DNA of 64,000 nucleotides from Datura wrightii (taxonomy: Eukaryota; Streptophyta; Magnoliopsida; Solanales; Solanaceae), in assembly GCA_035772735.1 (NCBI GenBank), contig JASDFA010000003.1:100726501-100790500 (forward strand). Reading direction: 5' to 3'. This document shows, one piece after another, positions 10,990 to 22,580 of the stretch. The first letter of the stretch is position 1. Each line of letters opens with the position of its first letter. The position numbers and the translations under genes were made by a program. The notes under the pieces were generated by a model. The model was given only the letters and a program-made list of their open reading frames with translations. It was not told the DNA's origin and did no database searches.

Positions 10990-12209
10990 CCTCGTTATTT
11001 ATGGGGGAAAGAGCAGCTTCCCCCATCTTAGAATCCTCATCATCATCATCACTAGACTTGATGTTCGAGTCTACACTCGCCATCTTGTCTTCCGTGCCCA
11101 CATTATCATCAAAAGGATCCTCGTGTCCAAGCCAAACTCTGCAAAGGGCTTGCGACTGCTCGCTCAGAGGGTAGTCTATGTTAAGCTATTGTAGCTACTC
11201 CTCAGTCACACCATTCATCCTCAGCTGGAGCATTTGCATATCATACAAGTGGCTCAACATGTTGTCAATTCGCACATTGCGCTTATTGACAGTAAGGACT
11301 GGACCATTTATACCCTCGAGTTCCTTTTTTTTGTCACATCAACCCCCCTGGGGTCATAAGCAGGTCTATAGTCCGCTTCCTCCTCCTCAATGTCGTGCCC
11401 CCGCAAAAATCAGGTCAAGAGACCCCCAAATTCGAAGTTTTGACCTTTCTTTACCCTTGCTCTTTTCAACACATTTTTAATGAGCACCCCCCACATTAAT
11501 TGGCATTCCAGTCATTAGCGCATATACAAAACACACTCTTTCTCTAGTCACATGGATTACATGTTTCCCAGGCACTAAACAAGCACATACTATTTTTAAC
11601 CAAACTCGTGCCTCTCTACTTAAATGAGCATATGGAAGCGAAACATGATACCCAAATTATTGGTCGCAAGTCCACGTGCAATAGATTTAGGGCCCCACAG
11701 AGTATGTCTAATATTCCTATATGGAGGTTTCTTCACCATGTCAACGAAGGGTTGTGGGTCAACATTAGGTGTCCCAAGTAATCTATTTAAAGCCTTAGGT
11801 GAAAACTCAATAATTTGACCCCTAATTTTAACTTGGTTTGACCTTTCCTTTGGCATCCAATTTGCAAGAAATTCTCTCACCATATTCAAGTTACAGTCAC
11901 CCAGTGCATTAAACATAAAACCAAGACTAAGGGTGAGATCCTATCTACCATGTGAGGAAAAACTAATGACAAGCAATTTCTATCAATAAACATATCATGT
12001 GAGTATTTAGATTCCTTATGTTCCTTGAACCATTTTTTACCTTCTTTCTCCGTGAGCCAACGGAGACTATATCGCCTCAATGGTGGTGGTTCCATACTCA
12101 CATATTCATGCTCTTCTTCACTAGGTCTCCTTGCTCTTTTTGACCCACGGCTTGAAGAAGCCACTCCTTTCCCTTTGTTTAATTTTGGTACCATTTGTGG
12201 AGGTTTCAT
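10990..12209 (-). pseudogene. Env-position ORF (ORF3) relic of A
   Basis: From the ATG at 12209 the product starts with a Lys/Ser/Arg-rich head (KGKGVASSSRGSKRARRP). It then has RWLTEKEGKKWFKEHKESK, and in a second frame a block with ECN-like GDCNLNMVREFLANW, VKIRGQIIEFSPKALNRLLG and IRHTLWGPKSIARG. An acidic Asp/Ser-rich end (about 11030-11110) closes it. The same three-part layout is seen in B (32249-33467). It resembles the so-called plant transposon protein domain, whose molecular role is unknown. Frameshifts near 11900 and further down break it. Confidence 0.7.
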
Positions 12210-12975
12210 AATAAAAATGATATACTTTGTGATTTGGGTGAAATATTTTGGAAGATTTTGATGAATAGATGAAGATTTGAGAGAGTTTGGTTGGGAATTT
12301 TGAGGGGTGCGACGCGGCTCTTGTGAAAATGAGCTGAAATTTTTAGGTCTAGGCTTTTAAAATGCTCCTCAAAGCTAGAAATTTCGTGTTTTCCCTTAAA
12401 ATTTTTCCGCCTGTACACCTGCGCCGTGTCACGGCGTTGAAAGCGCCAGAACTACTGTGTGTTGCAGCGTTGAAAGCGCCAGATTTTCTACTCGTCGCGC
12501 GCCTGGATGCGCCAACATTCATGCGCGTCGTGCCTGTTTCTGCTTTGATGTTGCCTGCGCATCGCTCCAGGCTGTGCAGCACTTGTGTCTGCGCCTTGCA
12601 CCAGACCTTGTGCTGCTTGGCCTGTGCGATGCCATCTGTGCTCGTCCAGCAGTTTTGCACCCCGATTTCACTGAATTAAGCTTAATTTTTGTTGAAAATC
12701 ATGACCTATCACCTGCACACTTTAACAAACACATAAAAACAAAAAAATCATCTTGGGCTGCCTCCAAAGTAGCGCCTGATTTGACGTTGCAGCACGACAC
12801 GGGTAGCTTGATTACTCAGACTTCATCAAGATACCTTTTGAGACCGTGGTCACATCATGGCTGCTTGTTTCACCACACCGCCCTGTGACACGTCAGAAAA
12901 TAAAATAAAAACAAAAAACAGAAAATAAAGACTAAAATTTAAATACACGCAATTAATCTAATCCTAAACCGTATT
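12210..12975 (-). other. Leader of A between primer site and ORF3
   Basis: It holds a GC-rich block with repeated GCGCC units (about 12415-12665) and, nearer the ORF, TTTTAAAA (about 12355-12362) with a pyrimidine-rich stretch. At 12754-12800 it has a relic of the GGGAGGCAACCC-type block seen after pol in B and after the ORF in N. ORFs on either strand here are low-complexity shadows. Confidence 0.5.
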
Positions 12976-12992
12976 CCCCAGCAACGGCGTCA
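12976..12992 (-). promoter_or_regulatory. Primer-binding site of A, Athila type
   Basis: The minus strand reads TGACGCCGTTGCTGGGG, a mutated form of the TGGCGCCGTTG(C/T)CGGGG site of B and N. Confidence 0.7.
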
Positions 12993-12997
12993 CTTTT

Positions 12998-14503
12998 TGA
13001 TAACGCTCAAACCACACCTCATACTGAAGTATGAAGCAGGCGTTGTCAATAAAGAAACCAACTAAAGGTTGGGGTTGATCCAACAGAGAATGCGGAAGAA
13101 AATAGAAGAACGCTAGTATTTAAGCTTTTGAGTCAATTATATCATAAAGGGGGAAAATTTGTAAAAGTAATAAATAACAATGTTGAGAATTTGAATGCTG
13201 ATTCCAAATTAATGCAATTAACTAGGGTAAGTGTTTCCCATGGATCCTAAACTACTTCAGGTTTTACACTAGTGATCTATCCCAATACTTTACTTGTAGA
13301 ACTGATAACTAGGGTTCATCCAAACGACTGGTTCGTCCTATTGGATGACTATACTCAATCACTGGGTCAGGTCTCATGAGTTATTTCAATTTAACCTTCA
13401 TCAATTTGTCCCAAATTTAACTATCCTGCGACCACAGCTCAAGTTAATATAATGATCATCAAGATCAAGGCTTTGTTGTAATTCTCTTTTCCTAATCTCT
13501 ACTTCACTAGGCTCAAGAAAGTAAAGAATTCAGGCATGTCCTAATGTTGTTCACCATTAAGAAACATTAAAGATGAAGAGAATACAATACAAGCATTTAG
13601 TATTGGTCTAGAATCACGTCATGCAAACCCTAGTTTGTTAATTCACCATGGTTCCCACAACCTTAGTTGTAAAGGTTTTAGCCTATCGTGTTTAAAAGTA
13701 ACTTAATAGTATTAATTAAAAAAATACAAATTAATACTTACAACAATGATTGGAATAACCTTCACTTGATTAATGCAAAAAAATCGGAAGAACAATTCAA
13801 CAATTCATGTCTCAATGTAAAACTAACTCTCAAATCTAAATTGTAAATTGTACCTCTCAATCATGTCTTCTAAATTAGGTTTAAGGCTTACGACACAAGA
13901 CACCTTCCAACTTCCTTCCAACTTGGCTATTACATAAAAAAATAAAAGGGTATTTATAATAGTAGATTTATGCTTTTCTTGTTCCTTTGCGGATTTGATT
14001 TGGGATTGGAAGCTCCTTTTCCTAGTTAAAGTAGGAGATCAATTTTGGCCGTGTGAATCCCCTTGCCATGTCACCCCTTCCATCACGCAGTAGGATGTGT
14101 TGCGTCGCGTAATGTATAGCGCCAGGATGAAGGCGCCTCGCGCCTGGCAGTATGCCATTGCTGCTGCCGCATCACGCCTGCTATTGCACTGATGGCCTGG
14201 CGCCTCGCGTATGGCAGTGTGCCATCCTAGTGCCACGTCGCGCAGCTTGTAGCATAGGCAGGCAGTGCACTTGTTTTTATCCTTAATCTTGCTTAGTTCA
14301 TTCCTTCTTCTTTAACTTCATTCCAAACGTCTCAAACACACCCAAATCCATCAATTTTAGCCCTGAAAATATCTAATCATGTGTGTTAGCCATTTTCACA
14401 AATATATAACATAAAAACATGCAAACACACATAATTTATTCTCAAAACATAGTAAAGTATGGGAAAAGTATGTTTATGAAGTGCATAAATACGCCCTTCA
14501 TCA
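12998..14503 (-). repeat. 5' LTR of A (about 1506 bp)
   Basis: On the minus strand it runs from TGATGAAGGGCG to GCGTTATCA. It shares the CTAACA...CATGATTAG and CAGG signature near its start with the LTRs of B and N. A TATA box lies at 13951-13958 (minus strand TTATAAATA). A GC-rich block with GCCAGG/CCTGGC arms (14110-14165) lies upstream. Confidence 0.75.
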
Positions 14504-15097
14504 ATACTTGGACAAGCGGGTGAACTCTAAAGCAAAATCCTGGACCGTCATGTTGTTCTGCAAATTCACAAATTCCACTTCTTGGATTTTCCTCATCTCT
14601 CGGGGAAAGAACTGATCCAAAAATGCGGTATGGAACTCATCCTAACCAATGGGACACGCTCCAACTATCCTACTATACTTCCATTGCCTGAACCAGATAT
14701 GCACAACCCCTTTCAACTGATACGAGGCTAGATTTGCGCACTCCTCCCCTGTCACCCCCATGATATAGGTAATCTTCATAATTTTATCAATAAATTCATG
14801 CAGATCCTCGCCCACCTTCGACCCAAGAAACTTCGAAGGGTTCATCCTTAGAAAATCTATAACTCTCATTGCTGCCATATTCCCATTCTTGGGGGACATG
14901 CGCTACCACCTGTTGGTTGAGTTGCGCGGTCAAAGTATGAGCTAACATCTGAATGGTAGCCCTAAACTCTGCATGGGCAACCTATTCGGGCACATGATCC
15001 TTGGGGCTGGTGGGGCCTGGTGGTGCCCATCCCCATTGCCATGCTCATGACCATTTTCGTTTTCATTCCTTCTTCTGTTAACTCGGCTAGGAGGCAT
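14504..15097 (-). pseudogene. gag fragment of C
   Basis: It starts at ATG 15097 (MPPSRVNRRRNENENG). It then shows a typical plant Ty3 gag block in a second frame: FLRMNPSKFLGSKVGEDLHE, ECANLASYQLKGVVHIW and, near the break, VQDFALEFTRLSKY. Frameshifts lie near 14940 and 14900. A TAG at 14642-14644 stands where Trp is expected. The gene stops at 14504 where A inserted. Confidence 0.75.
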
Positions 15098-15291
15098 GAT
15101 TCTGCAAACGCGTATAGCACAAGTTAGAAGGATAGAAAGACAATTCATCACATGACATAGATCATGAAAGAAGTGAACATTTCCTAATTGTTTCGTAGCC
15201 TCTTTGTCATAAGTGTGGCGCGCTTCACACCTATGAAGAAGACTCTACTTAACATGGCTTTCAGACACCCTAGGACACTTTAAAATCTAAT

Positions 15292-15303
15292 GCTCTGATA
15301 CCA
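15292..15303 (-). promoter_or_regulatory. Primer-binding site of C (initiator tRNA-Met)
   Basis: TGGTATCAGAGC on the minus strand, four bases inside the LTR. Confidence 0.88.
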
Positions 15304-15307
15304 AGTT

Positions 15308-17720
15308 TGTCACGATCCGAACATGGGCCCGGATCAAGACACGGGACAAAAAACCCTGAGAGGCTCCAAGTACACTAATGGCATGAACATAACATCTAAA
15401 CTCAACATAATAATGCGGAAGTCTAACATGTATAAAATAGCGAAAGTCTGAAAATCTAATAACATCAAATAACTGAACACATAACAGCGATCTGAAACTG
15501 AAAACATAATATATCTTATAAGTCTCTACATACTGACTAGTTGATGGGACAGGACACCAACTAACTCACTAAAACTGAACTGAAGGTACTAAATACAACT
15601 GATAAAAGGGTCCTTGAAGAATGAGGACTCACCAACTCCAACTGGGAGGTACTACTCTGAGAATTTGGCTAATGGCGGGGCTGAACTAAAATTCGGAGCC
15701 TGTATCATTAAACGATACAGCATAGAGTATGCGGTCAGTACTTGGAATGTATTGAGTATGCAAGGTAAGTAAAACTGCTAAGTAAGTGAAATCAGAGATC
15801 ATGCATATCATAACACATTTCATCATAAGAATCTGAGAGTAGGGCTTGCATACTATTTTCTGAAAATATTATTTAAACATAACTGAATATCATAACTGAA
15901 TCCAATAACCCAAAGCTAAAACTGATTATTCATAAGTAAAACTAAACATTGGGTCAAACCTGCTGAAAAGATAATATCATGACTGATGAACATGCATAAC
16001 TGAAATCATGAGGAATAATGGGAGACTCATCATATAACCGATATTGCCATAATAGAGCTTACGTGGTCCCGACTATTACACTCAAGTGGGTAGAGCCGTC
16101 CAAAGCCTTGTCAGGGCTAAGGACGCTACCATGATATTGATATCAAGTTGAAGGCCCCCTTGGGGCAAGGGAATCTCATAAGGGAGGTCCCAAATAATCT
16201 TAACATACCTATGTTGGCACATAGTTCTGAGGCACAGGGTTGACTGACACTTAGCCTACTCGGTGCTAGACAGTACTCCTAAAAATATGCATATGCTCTC
16301 CATCGTTTTTCAACGAAGCTGAACCATCATCTAGTGACGAAGCTGAATCATGACAATATATGTAAAAAATCTGAAATCATAACATGAGAAGTCTTGACTC
16401 AAACCATACCACAAGCTGAAAAGAGTGGAAGTCTATACTCCTACATTCATGTGGTAAGCTAATAAGATAAAATTGAGATAAATCATGAAACATACTTGAT
16501 CATATGGGCTTGCTCAAAATTAAACATACTTGAAATAGACTTTGATAGTCAAAAACATTAATAAAACATGGGTAATTCAAAGTCATACATTTATCATATA
16601 CAACTCATCTTGCTTGATAACATATGTCATAATCTCAACCTTTCATGAACTTTCATAGTTGGGAATCCTAATTAATAAAACTTTGAAAACATGAATTGTA
16701 ATTCAAAATATTATAAAATATGTCCATGAATCATAATTCAACATTAGAAACATAAATAGAATATACCCATGATAGATACTTAGAGAATTCACATGTTGGG
16801 TTAAAACCCTATAGATTCATCAACTAGAATTTTCATGAATTTGAGAAGGAATTGGGCATGGAAGTGGATGAATACACTCGTTCATAATCCTACATACTTG
16901 GGTAAATCTGATTTACACTCCCTCTTGAAAGCCCAAAGGAAATTGAAGAGAAATTGAAAAAATTCTTCAATCTTGATCTCCAAGAAAAGGCTCTAAGTTG
17001 CATGCATGGAGTAGGAATGCTTAGAATAGGTTTAACACCCTTAAAACCCTACTAATTGAGCTTAAAACAATGTAGTTTAGGACCTTAGGGCTTAGAAATT
17101 ATGAAAATACCCTTAATAAAAAGTCTGAAATTTCTGCACTGCCAGTGACAACGAGTGATACCACGGGTCGTACCTTGCTACCATGACTCGTGGTATCCAT
17201 CTGTTACTTCCTTCCCTCATTCTTCAAGTCCTGATACCACAACTTAACAGAACAAGTCGTTACATAGAACAATGATCTATTGTATCCTCTCGTTATTGCC
17301 TCTGATGAAACTGCATCTGAACTTCCCACGAGTCACACCACTACTCGTACCTCAATCCAACGAGTTGTGGGTTCCATCAGTTACTTGACTAGGGAATTTT
17401 CCGTGTTCTTCCCACAGGCACTTACAACGACTCTTTGTCTCTCACAATTAGTCGTACCACGACCCATACAATCCATCCCTGACTATTCCAGAACCAACCC
17501 ACGACTCCTACCTACGAGTTGTAACTTTTTCCAATGGGTCGTTACAAAAGCCGTTGTCCGACTCCTTCCCTCATAACTGCTAACCACGGGTGGTTCCTGT
17601 GGATCGTGGGTCCTTCCTATGACTATACCATCAATCGTCCTGAGGCAAAATTCCAGATTTTTCTGCTACTTCTCAGTTTCAATTTCCAAGTCTAGTCTTA
17701 GGAACTTTTGGGATATTACA
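15308..17720 (-). repeat. 5' LTR of C (2413 bp)
   Basis: It begins TGTCACGATCCG and ends GGGATATTACA on the plus strand. The part at 17150-17620 is rich in CGAGT/ACTCG words and includes arms TACCACGGGTC (17159-17169) and GACTCGTGGTA (17185-17195). It is homologous over most of its length to the solo LTR at 51774-54003. ORFs inside it have no family features. Confidence 0.85.
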
Positions 17721-18063
17721 CTCTAGAAATTGTGCCCCCCGTTTGACAGACAGTGGGGGTGGCAGTTTCTCTATTGCCTCATCTTTAGCATTATCCACTT
17801 CAATCCCCACCTAGAATATCTTTTCCCAAGCACAATGTCTTCCCTCACCATAAAATGACACTTTTGCAAATTCAAGACCAAGTTCGTCTCTACGTATCTG
17901 GCCAATACTGAATCCAAATGCCTGAGGCATTTTTCAAAGGAATTACCAAAAATAGAGAAGTCGTCCATAAACACTTCCATATATTTTTCTGTCATGTCGG
18001 TGAAAATTTCTATCATATACCTCTGGAATTATCGTAAAGCATTGCATATTCTAAAGGGCATCC
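17721..18063 (-). pseudogene. RT fragment of element E, part downstream of B
   Basis: On the minus strand it reads on from the break as MPFRICNA, then the catalytic VFMDDFSIFGNSF, LNLQKCHFMV and IEKLP-like text. It ends at 17721 where C inserted. It is clearly an Athila-like RT but decayed, with stops and shifted frames. The last five bases before B (CATCC) are the target copy. Confidence 0.82.
18059..18063. repeat. Target-site duplication of B, left copy (CATCC)
   Basis: Repeated at 36699-36703 directly after the 3' LTR. Confidence 0.9.
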
Positions 18064-18500
18064 TGATCTTGGGAAGAATTGCATGCCCAAGTGATACTCA
18101 AATGCTTCATTTCGTCTTGTTTATCGATTGTTATGTGTACATTCTCATGTGATTGTTAGTAGAAATGTGAATTTATACTAACCAACATGATTAGTGTTGT
18201 TTTGCAGGTAAAAGGAAATTTTGGAAGCTAATATACATGTTGGTGAAGATCGGGAATGAACTTGGAAACAAGGAGTGGAAAATGACAAGGGAGAGCAACA
18301 AAAATAGAGGCTCCGCGATGGAGCCGTGTCACGTTGCCATCGCGGAGGCACTCTGCCTCAGATGAAATAATTTTGGCAATTTCCAGTGAAGGTGCACGAT
18401 AGCACCGCGTCACGTTGGCCAGGCCCCGCGATGCAAGCCGTGCCACGTTGAGGTGAAATTGCCTAGGGAGCCGACTTCCAGTCAGGGTCAACGATACCTC

Positions 18501-18542
18501 TTTGGCACGGAGGGAGTGCTCCGCAATACATTCCGTGCCACG
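18501..18542 (+). promoter_or_regulatory. 42-bp GC-rich quasi-palindrome, copy 3
   Basis: Arms TTTGGCACGGAGG and TTCCGTGCCACG. It has decayed relative to the 3' LTR copy at 35725-35766. Confidence 0.7.
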
Positions 18543-18574
18543 TTGCTTATTATTCCAGGAAAAATTCTCAATAG

Positions 18575-18582
18575 TATAAATA
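18575..18582 (+). promoter_or_regulatory. TATA box of the B 5' LTR
   Basis: AGTATAAATAGCAC lies 33 bp after the 42-bp block. The corresponding box in the 3' LTR is at 35799-35806. The same box with TAGCACACTTAGG downstream is found in N. Confidence 0.7.
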
Positions 18583-19468
18583 GCACACTTAGGTTTTATT
18601 TTAAACATTCTAACTTGGTTGAGCAAGAATGTGGGTTACAGGCAGTTGAGAGGAAGAAAATTCTAGGGTTCTTCTCTATCTCTTTATCTTTTATCTCAAT
18701 TGTCTGTATGATTTCTACTTATTTGATGATGTTAAATCCACAAATGAGTGGCTAATTCACTTCTTGCTGAGGTTAAGAACAATTGTAGTGGAATGTAATT
18801 GTTAATCTTTTCAGTTTTCATCTTTTCTTCAATGGTTGTTCTATCAATTCTTGTTTTTACTACATTAATGTTTGGCCAATGTTAATGTATATCTTAAAAT
18901 CCAATTTTTATTTTGAAAAGGAAAGAAATTGGAAAGATGTGAATTGGTAGGATATGATCTTTTCTTAGTTTAGAAAATTGAGAATTGATTACATTCAGAA
19001 TAGAAATATATCTGAAAGTCTTATTAGTCAATTAAGGAATCGGTTATGTATGGCTAGAGCATGAAATTCTTTTATCACAGAAATGTAGATTAAGGTTCAT
19101 GATTCTTAAATTGTATAGGAGTCGAAAGTTCCAATCCATAGGCACTAGCAACCGAAGAAAAGATTAGCTGAATTATATTGATAAATTACTTCCCTGCATG
19201 TTCGTTTTAACCTCATTCGCTCATTACTATTGTTTAGACTCACTTTATAGTTTTGCCTTAGATTCTTATTAATCAGTAAACTTAAACTCTCAAAATATTG
19301 TTTATTTGGTTGTCTGCATTCGTAAAGATAGAGTTCACTAACGCTTAAGTTAATTAGTACCGTAGTTCAGTCCCTGTGGGATCGATACTTGGATTTAATT
19401 AAGCCACTTTACTACTTGTTCAACCACGTGCACTTGCATGTAGCATCACCAAAAGCCGAACAAGTTTT

Positions 19469-19487
19469 TGGCGCCGTTGTCGGGGAC
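19469..19487 (+). promoter_or_regulatory. Primer-binding site of B, Athila type
   Basis: TGGCGCCGTTGTCGGGGAC directly follows the LTR after a short TTTT run. It fits the 3' end of a tRNA-Asp-like molecule, as usual for Athila elements. The tRNA identity is from family knowledge. Confidence 0.8.
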
Positions 19488-19614
19488 TGGCAATTGGTAA
19501 AATTATTTTCTTAGTGTTAGTTTACAAATTCTATATAAGTGCTGACAACTTGATCTTAGCATTTCTCTTGCAGATATTGAAATCTTTTGAACGCTGGCAA
19601 GAGATAAGGAGTGG

Positions 19615-21197
19615 GTGGATTCATATATAGAGCCGGAAAGACAATTTCATCATCAAAGAAGGGAAGCTCTAGAGAAGAAGCTACAGTTACTAAGACAGGC
19701 AATTCTGGAGCAACAACAGAATCCACCACTTGTGAGGGCAGTTTTAGTGCCCGAGGAAATGGCAGCAAGGCCGGTTCGCGAAGTGGCAATCCCACATGCT
19801 AACAATGTTACATCAAGTATTCGCAGACAAGATCCAGGAGGGAGGTTTGAGCTTAAACATAACATGGTGTAATTGTTGCACACCAGCGGGCAATTCACAG
19901 GTCTCCCTCATGAAGATCCACAACAACATCTCCAAAACTTTTTGGAGATAAGTGATACTTACATTCCTGCTGGAGTATCATCCGACTACGTGAGGCTTAC
20001 ATTATTCCCATTTTTATTATTGGGGGAAGTAAAGAGGTGGTTGAAAGCTGAACCACCTAACTCTATCACCACTTGGGATGATCTTGCAAGAAAGTTTTTG
20101 ATAAGATTCTTTCCATCCGGGAAAATAGCAAGACTTAGAAGTCAGATTCTAAGTTTTAAACAAAGAGAGGGGGAGAATCTGTATCAAGCTTGGGAAAGGT
20201 TCAAATCATTGTTAAGGGATTGTCCTCACCATCACCAGTCCAATGAGGTGTTGGTGCATACTTTCATAGAGGGTTTGGAGACACATACAAAAATTCTGCT
20301 AGACTCAGCAGTTGGGGGACAGGCATTAGAAAAGACTTATGAGGAGCTTTATACTTTGTTAAATCGTATTTCATAGGGAAATCCAGAGTGGAATGTGGAC
20401 TCTTCAAGAGGCGGAACAAGGAAAGCAGCAAGAGTCTTTGAGGTGGATGGTTTTACAGCTATCGCTGCACAGATAGCTGCGTTGCAAAATCAACTCAACA
20501 CCCACTTCAGCAGTATGAGCTTGAATCAACCACAAGCCCCAGTCAATGTAGTGTAGCAGGTTTGGTGTGAAGTATGTGGGAGTAATGAACACTCAGTTGA
20601 GTGTTGTGGTGCAAACCCAGATTCAGTGAACTTTGTTGGTAACGTCCGGAGGAATAATAACCAACAGTATGGCAACAATTACAACTCAAATTGGAGGAAT
20701 CATCCAAATTTCTCTTGGGGTAGTAACAGCCATCAAGGGTAGAGTTCGAATCAGGATGTGCAGAGAAATCAAGGGGGGCATCAGAATTGTCAGTCTCAGT
20801 ACAGAGGAAACAATGCACCTCCTCTACCAACCAACAGCATTGAGGAAATTTTCAAAATAATGATAGCTAACCAAGCGCAAATGCAGGCTAACTATGTGAA
20901 ATTAGCGGCAGACTTGAAAAACCATCAATTATCTACAAAGGGAAAAACCATCAATTAGCTACAAAGGCATTGGAGTACCAGTTTGGACAACTAGCTGGAG
21001 CTCAAAACACCAGGCCCAGAGGAGGACTACCGAGTGACACTGACCCGAATCCCAAGCAGGTCAATGCAGTGACCACAAGGAGTGGATTACAACTCAAGGA
21101 GGTGGAACCAGAAAGATCACCTCAGCAATCAGGAGCAGTGGAAAAAGATAGGGAGCATGATGATGAGAGGGGGAAGGAGAAGGTAGCCGAGGCATAA
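19615..21197 (+). pseudogene. gag of B
   Basis: An acceptor-like CTCTTGCAG (ending near 19573) precedes the coding part. Domains in order are a Gln-rich head, the Athila capsid block (GLPHEDPQQHLQNFL to LLNRIS), a CCHC-like knuckle (CEVCGSNEHSVEC), an Asn/Gln-rich region and the AVTTRSGLQL motif. In-frame stops lie at 19870 (TAA), 20374, 20554 and 20740 (TAG) and 21195 (TAA), each where Gln fits. A 26-bp tandem duplication (20917-20968) shifts the frame once. No other shift is needed to read it through. Confidence 0.88.
20917..20968 (+). repeat. 26-bp tandem duplication in gag of B
   Basis: Two copies of a unit starting AAAAACCATCAATTA follow each other directly. The second copy fits the family reading (KNHQLATKALE). 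The duplication adds 26 bases and so shifts the frame. Confidence 0.85.
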
Positions 21198-21299
21198 AGA
21201 CCACCACCCCCGTTCCCTCAAAGATTAAAGAAGCATAAGGAGGAAGCTTGTTTTAAAAAGTTCATGGAGGTGCTTAAATAGGTACACATTAATTTACCT

Positions 21300-22580
21300 T
21301 TGGTTGATGTTTTGCAGGGAGTGCCGAAATATGCAAAGTATATCAAGGACATTGTAGCTAACAAAAGCAGATTGACGAAGTATGCTATTGTGGCGCTTAC
21401 TGAGGAGTGCACTTCCCAGATACAGAACAGGTTGCCAACAAAGCTCAAGGACCCTGGGAGCTTTACAATTCAGATCACAATTGGGCAAAGTATCCGAGCT
21501 CGTGGACTATGTGATTTGGGAGCGAGCATAAACTTAATGCCGACATCGGTGTTTAAGAAGTTGGGGCTGGGCAGTCCTAGACCAACTACAGTGATCTTGC
21601 ATCTAGCATACCGTTCTTTGGCCAGACCAGATGGCATTGTGGAGGATGTGCTAGTGCAAGTGGGCTCCCTCATCTTCCCGGTAGATTTTATTGTCTTAGA
21701 TTTTGAGCCGGATGCGGAAGTCCCATTTATTTTGGGACGTCCTTTCTTGGCAACCGGGAGAGCTTTGATTGATGTAGCTGCGGGGCAGCTAACCATGCGA
21801 GCGCATGACAAAGTGGAGGTATTTGATGTGTATAAGGCCATGAAGCTTCCGGCCATTTATGAGGAGCTGTCAGCAATCAATGTGCTAAATCAGGAAGAAA
21901 TCCTTCAGATTGTTGATTCTCAAGATGCTTTGGAAAGAGCTTTGATGGGCTCTGATCATTTCAGAGATAGGGATACTTATGAGATGGTGCAAATGTTGAA
22001 CGAATCAATATGGCATCTCAGAAAGCAAGACTTTCATCCATTGATAAGGTCCCTGGAACCATTGCCAAAACCATCTATTGAGGAAGCACCAAAACTGGAG
22101 TTGAAGACATTGCCCCCTCATTTGAAGTATGTATTTCTGGGGGAAGATGACACCTTGCCAGTCATCATCTCCGCAGAACTGACGGAGGCATAGGTAAAGG
22201 ATGCATTGGTGGTTCTCAAGAGGAGGAAGAAAGCAATGGGCTGGCAAATGTCAGATATTAGGGGAATCAATCCAGCTTTTTGCACACACAGAATTTTTAT
22301 GGAGGAAGGAGCAAAGCCAACTGTACAACATCAGCAGAGATTGAATCAGGTGATGAAGGATGTGGTTAGGAAGGAAGTGATTAAGTGGCTTGATGCAGGT
22401 GTGGTCTATCCCATTTCAGACAGCGAAGGGGTTAGTCCCGTTCAATGTGTTCCAACGAAAGGAGGGATGACTGTGGTCACCAACGAGAAGAATGAGTTGA
22501 TCCCTACACGCACAGTCACAGGCTGGCGAATTTGCATGGACTACAGAAAGCTCAATGAGGCCACGAGAAAAGATCACTAT
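21300..22580 (+). pseudogene. Protease and N-terminal RT of B, up to insertion of N
   Basis: A retropepsin with active-site text LCDLGASINLMPTSV and the flap-side ILGRPFLATGRALIDV is followed by the protease-RT linker and the RT start (GINPAFCTHRIF, ..GGMTVV, WRICMDYRKLNEATRKDHY). A TAG at 22191-22193 lies in the linker where Gln fits, and another at 21279 lies just before the protease. The RT continues without loss at 28581. The acid site has Leu between Asp and Gly, as in many Athila elements. Confidence 0.88.
22576..22580. repeat. Target-site duplication of N, left copy (ACTAT)
   Basis: Repeated at 28576-28580. The RT frame of B is restored when one copy and N are removed. Confidence 0.92.

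Larger units (their letters stand above)
10896..14503 (-). mobile_element. Non-autonomous Athila-like element A, gag-pol missing
   Basis: On the minus strand the order is LTR (14503-12998), Athila-type primer site (12992-12976), about 770 bases of leader, a relic of the env-position ORF (12209 to about 10990), then 3' noncoding sequence continuing at 446-1. Only leader separates primer site and ORF3, so gag, protease, RT and integrase are absent rather than merely mutated. Leader and 3' motifs are shared with B and N. The 3' LTR is outside the window. A sits in the gag of element C, and ATACT at 14504-14508 would be its right target copy. Confidence 0.75.
14504..17720 (-). mobile_element. 5' part of a Ty3 element with TGTCACGATCCG LTR (element C)
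   Basis: The 5' LTR (15308-17720), initiator tRNA-Met primer site and start of gag are present on the minus strand. The rest was displaced by A and lies left of the window. The right flank CTCTA (17721-17725) would be one target copy. C interrupts the RT of element E. A related solo LTR stands at 51774-54003. Confidence 0.8.
18064..19462 (+). repeat. 5' LTR of B (1399 bp)
   Basis: It runs from TGATCTTGGG to AGCCGAACA. It differs from the 3' LTR at several percent of sites by eye, more than the two LTRs of N differ, in agreement with the nesting order. A 42-bp GC block (18501-18542) precedes the TATA box. Confidence 0.92.

Noticed and set aside
12362..12888. Two overlapping plus-strand ORFs of 105 and 143 codons in the leader of A
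   Set aside because: They are opposite to the element's sense, rich in Cys/Leu/Ala from the GCGCC repeats, and have no recognisable domain.
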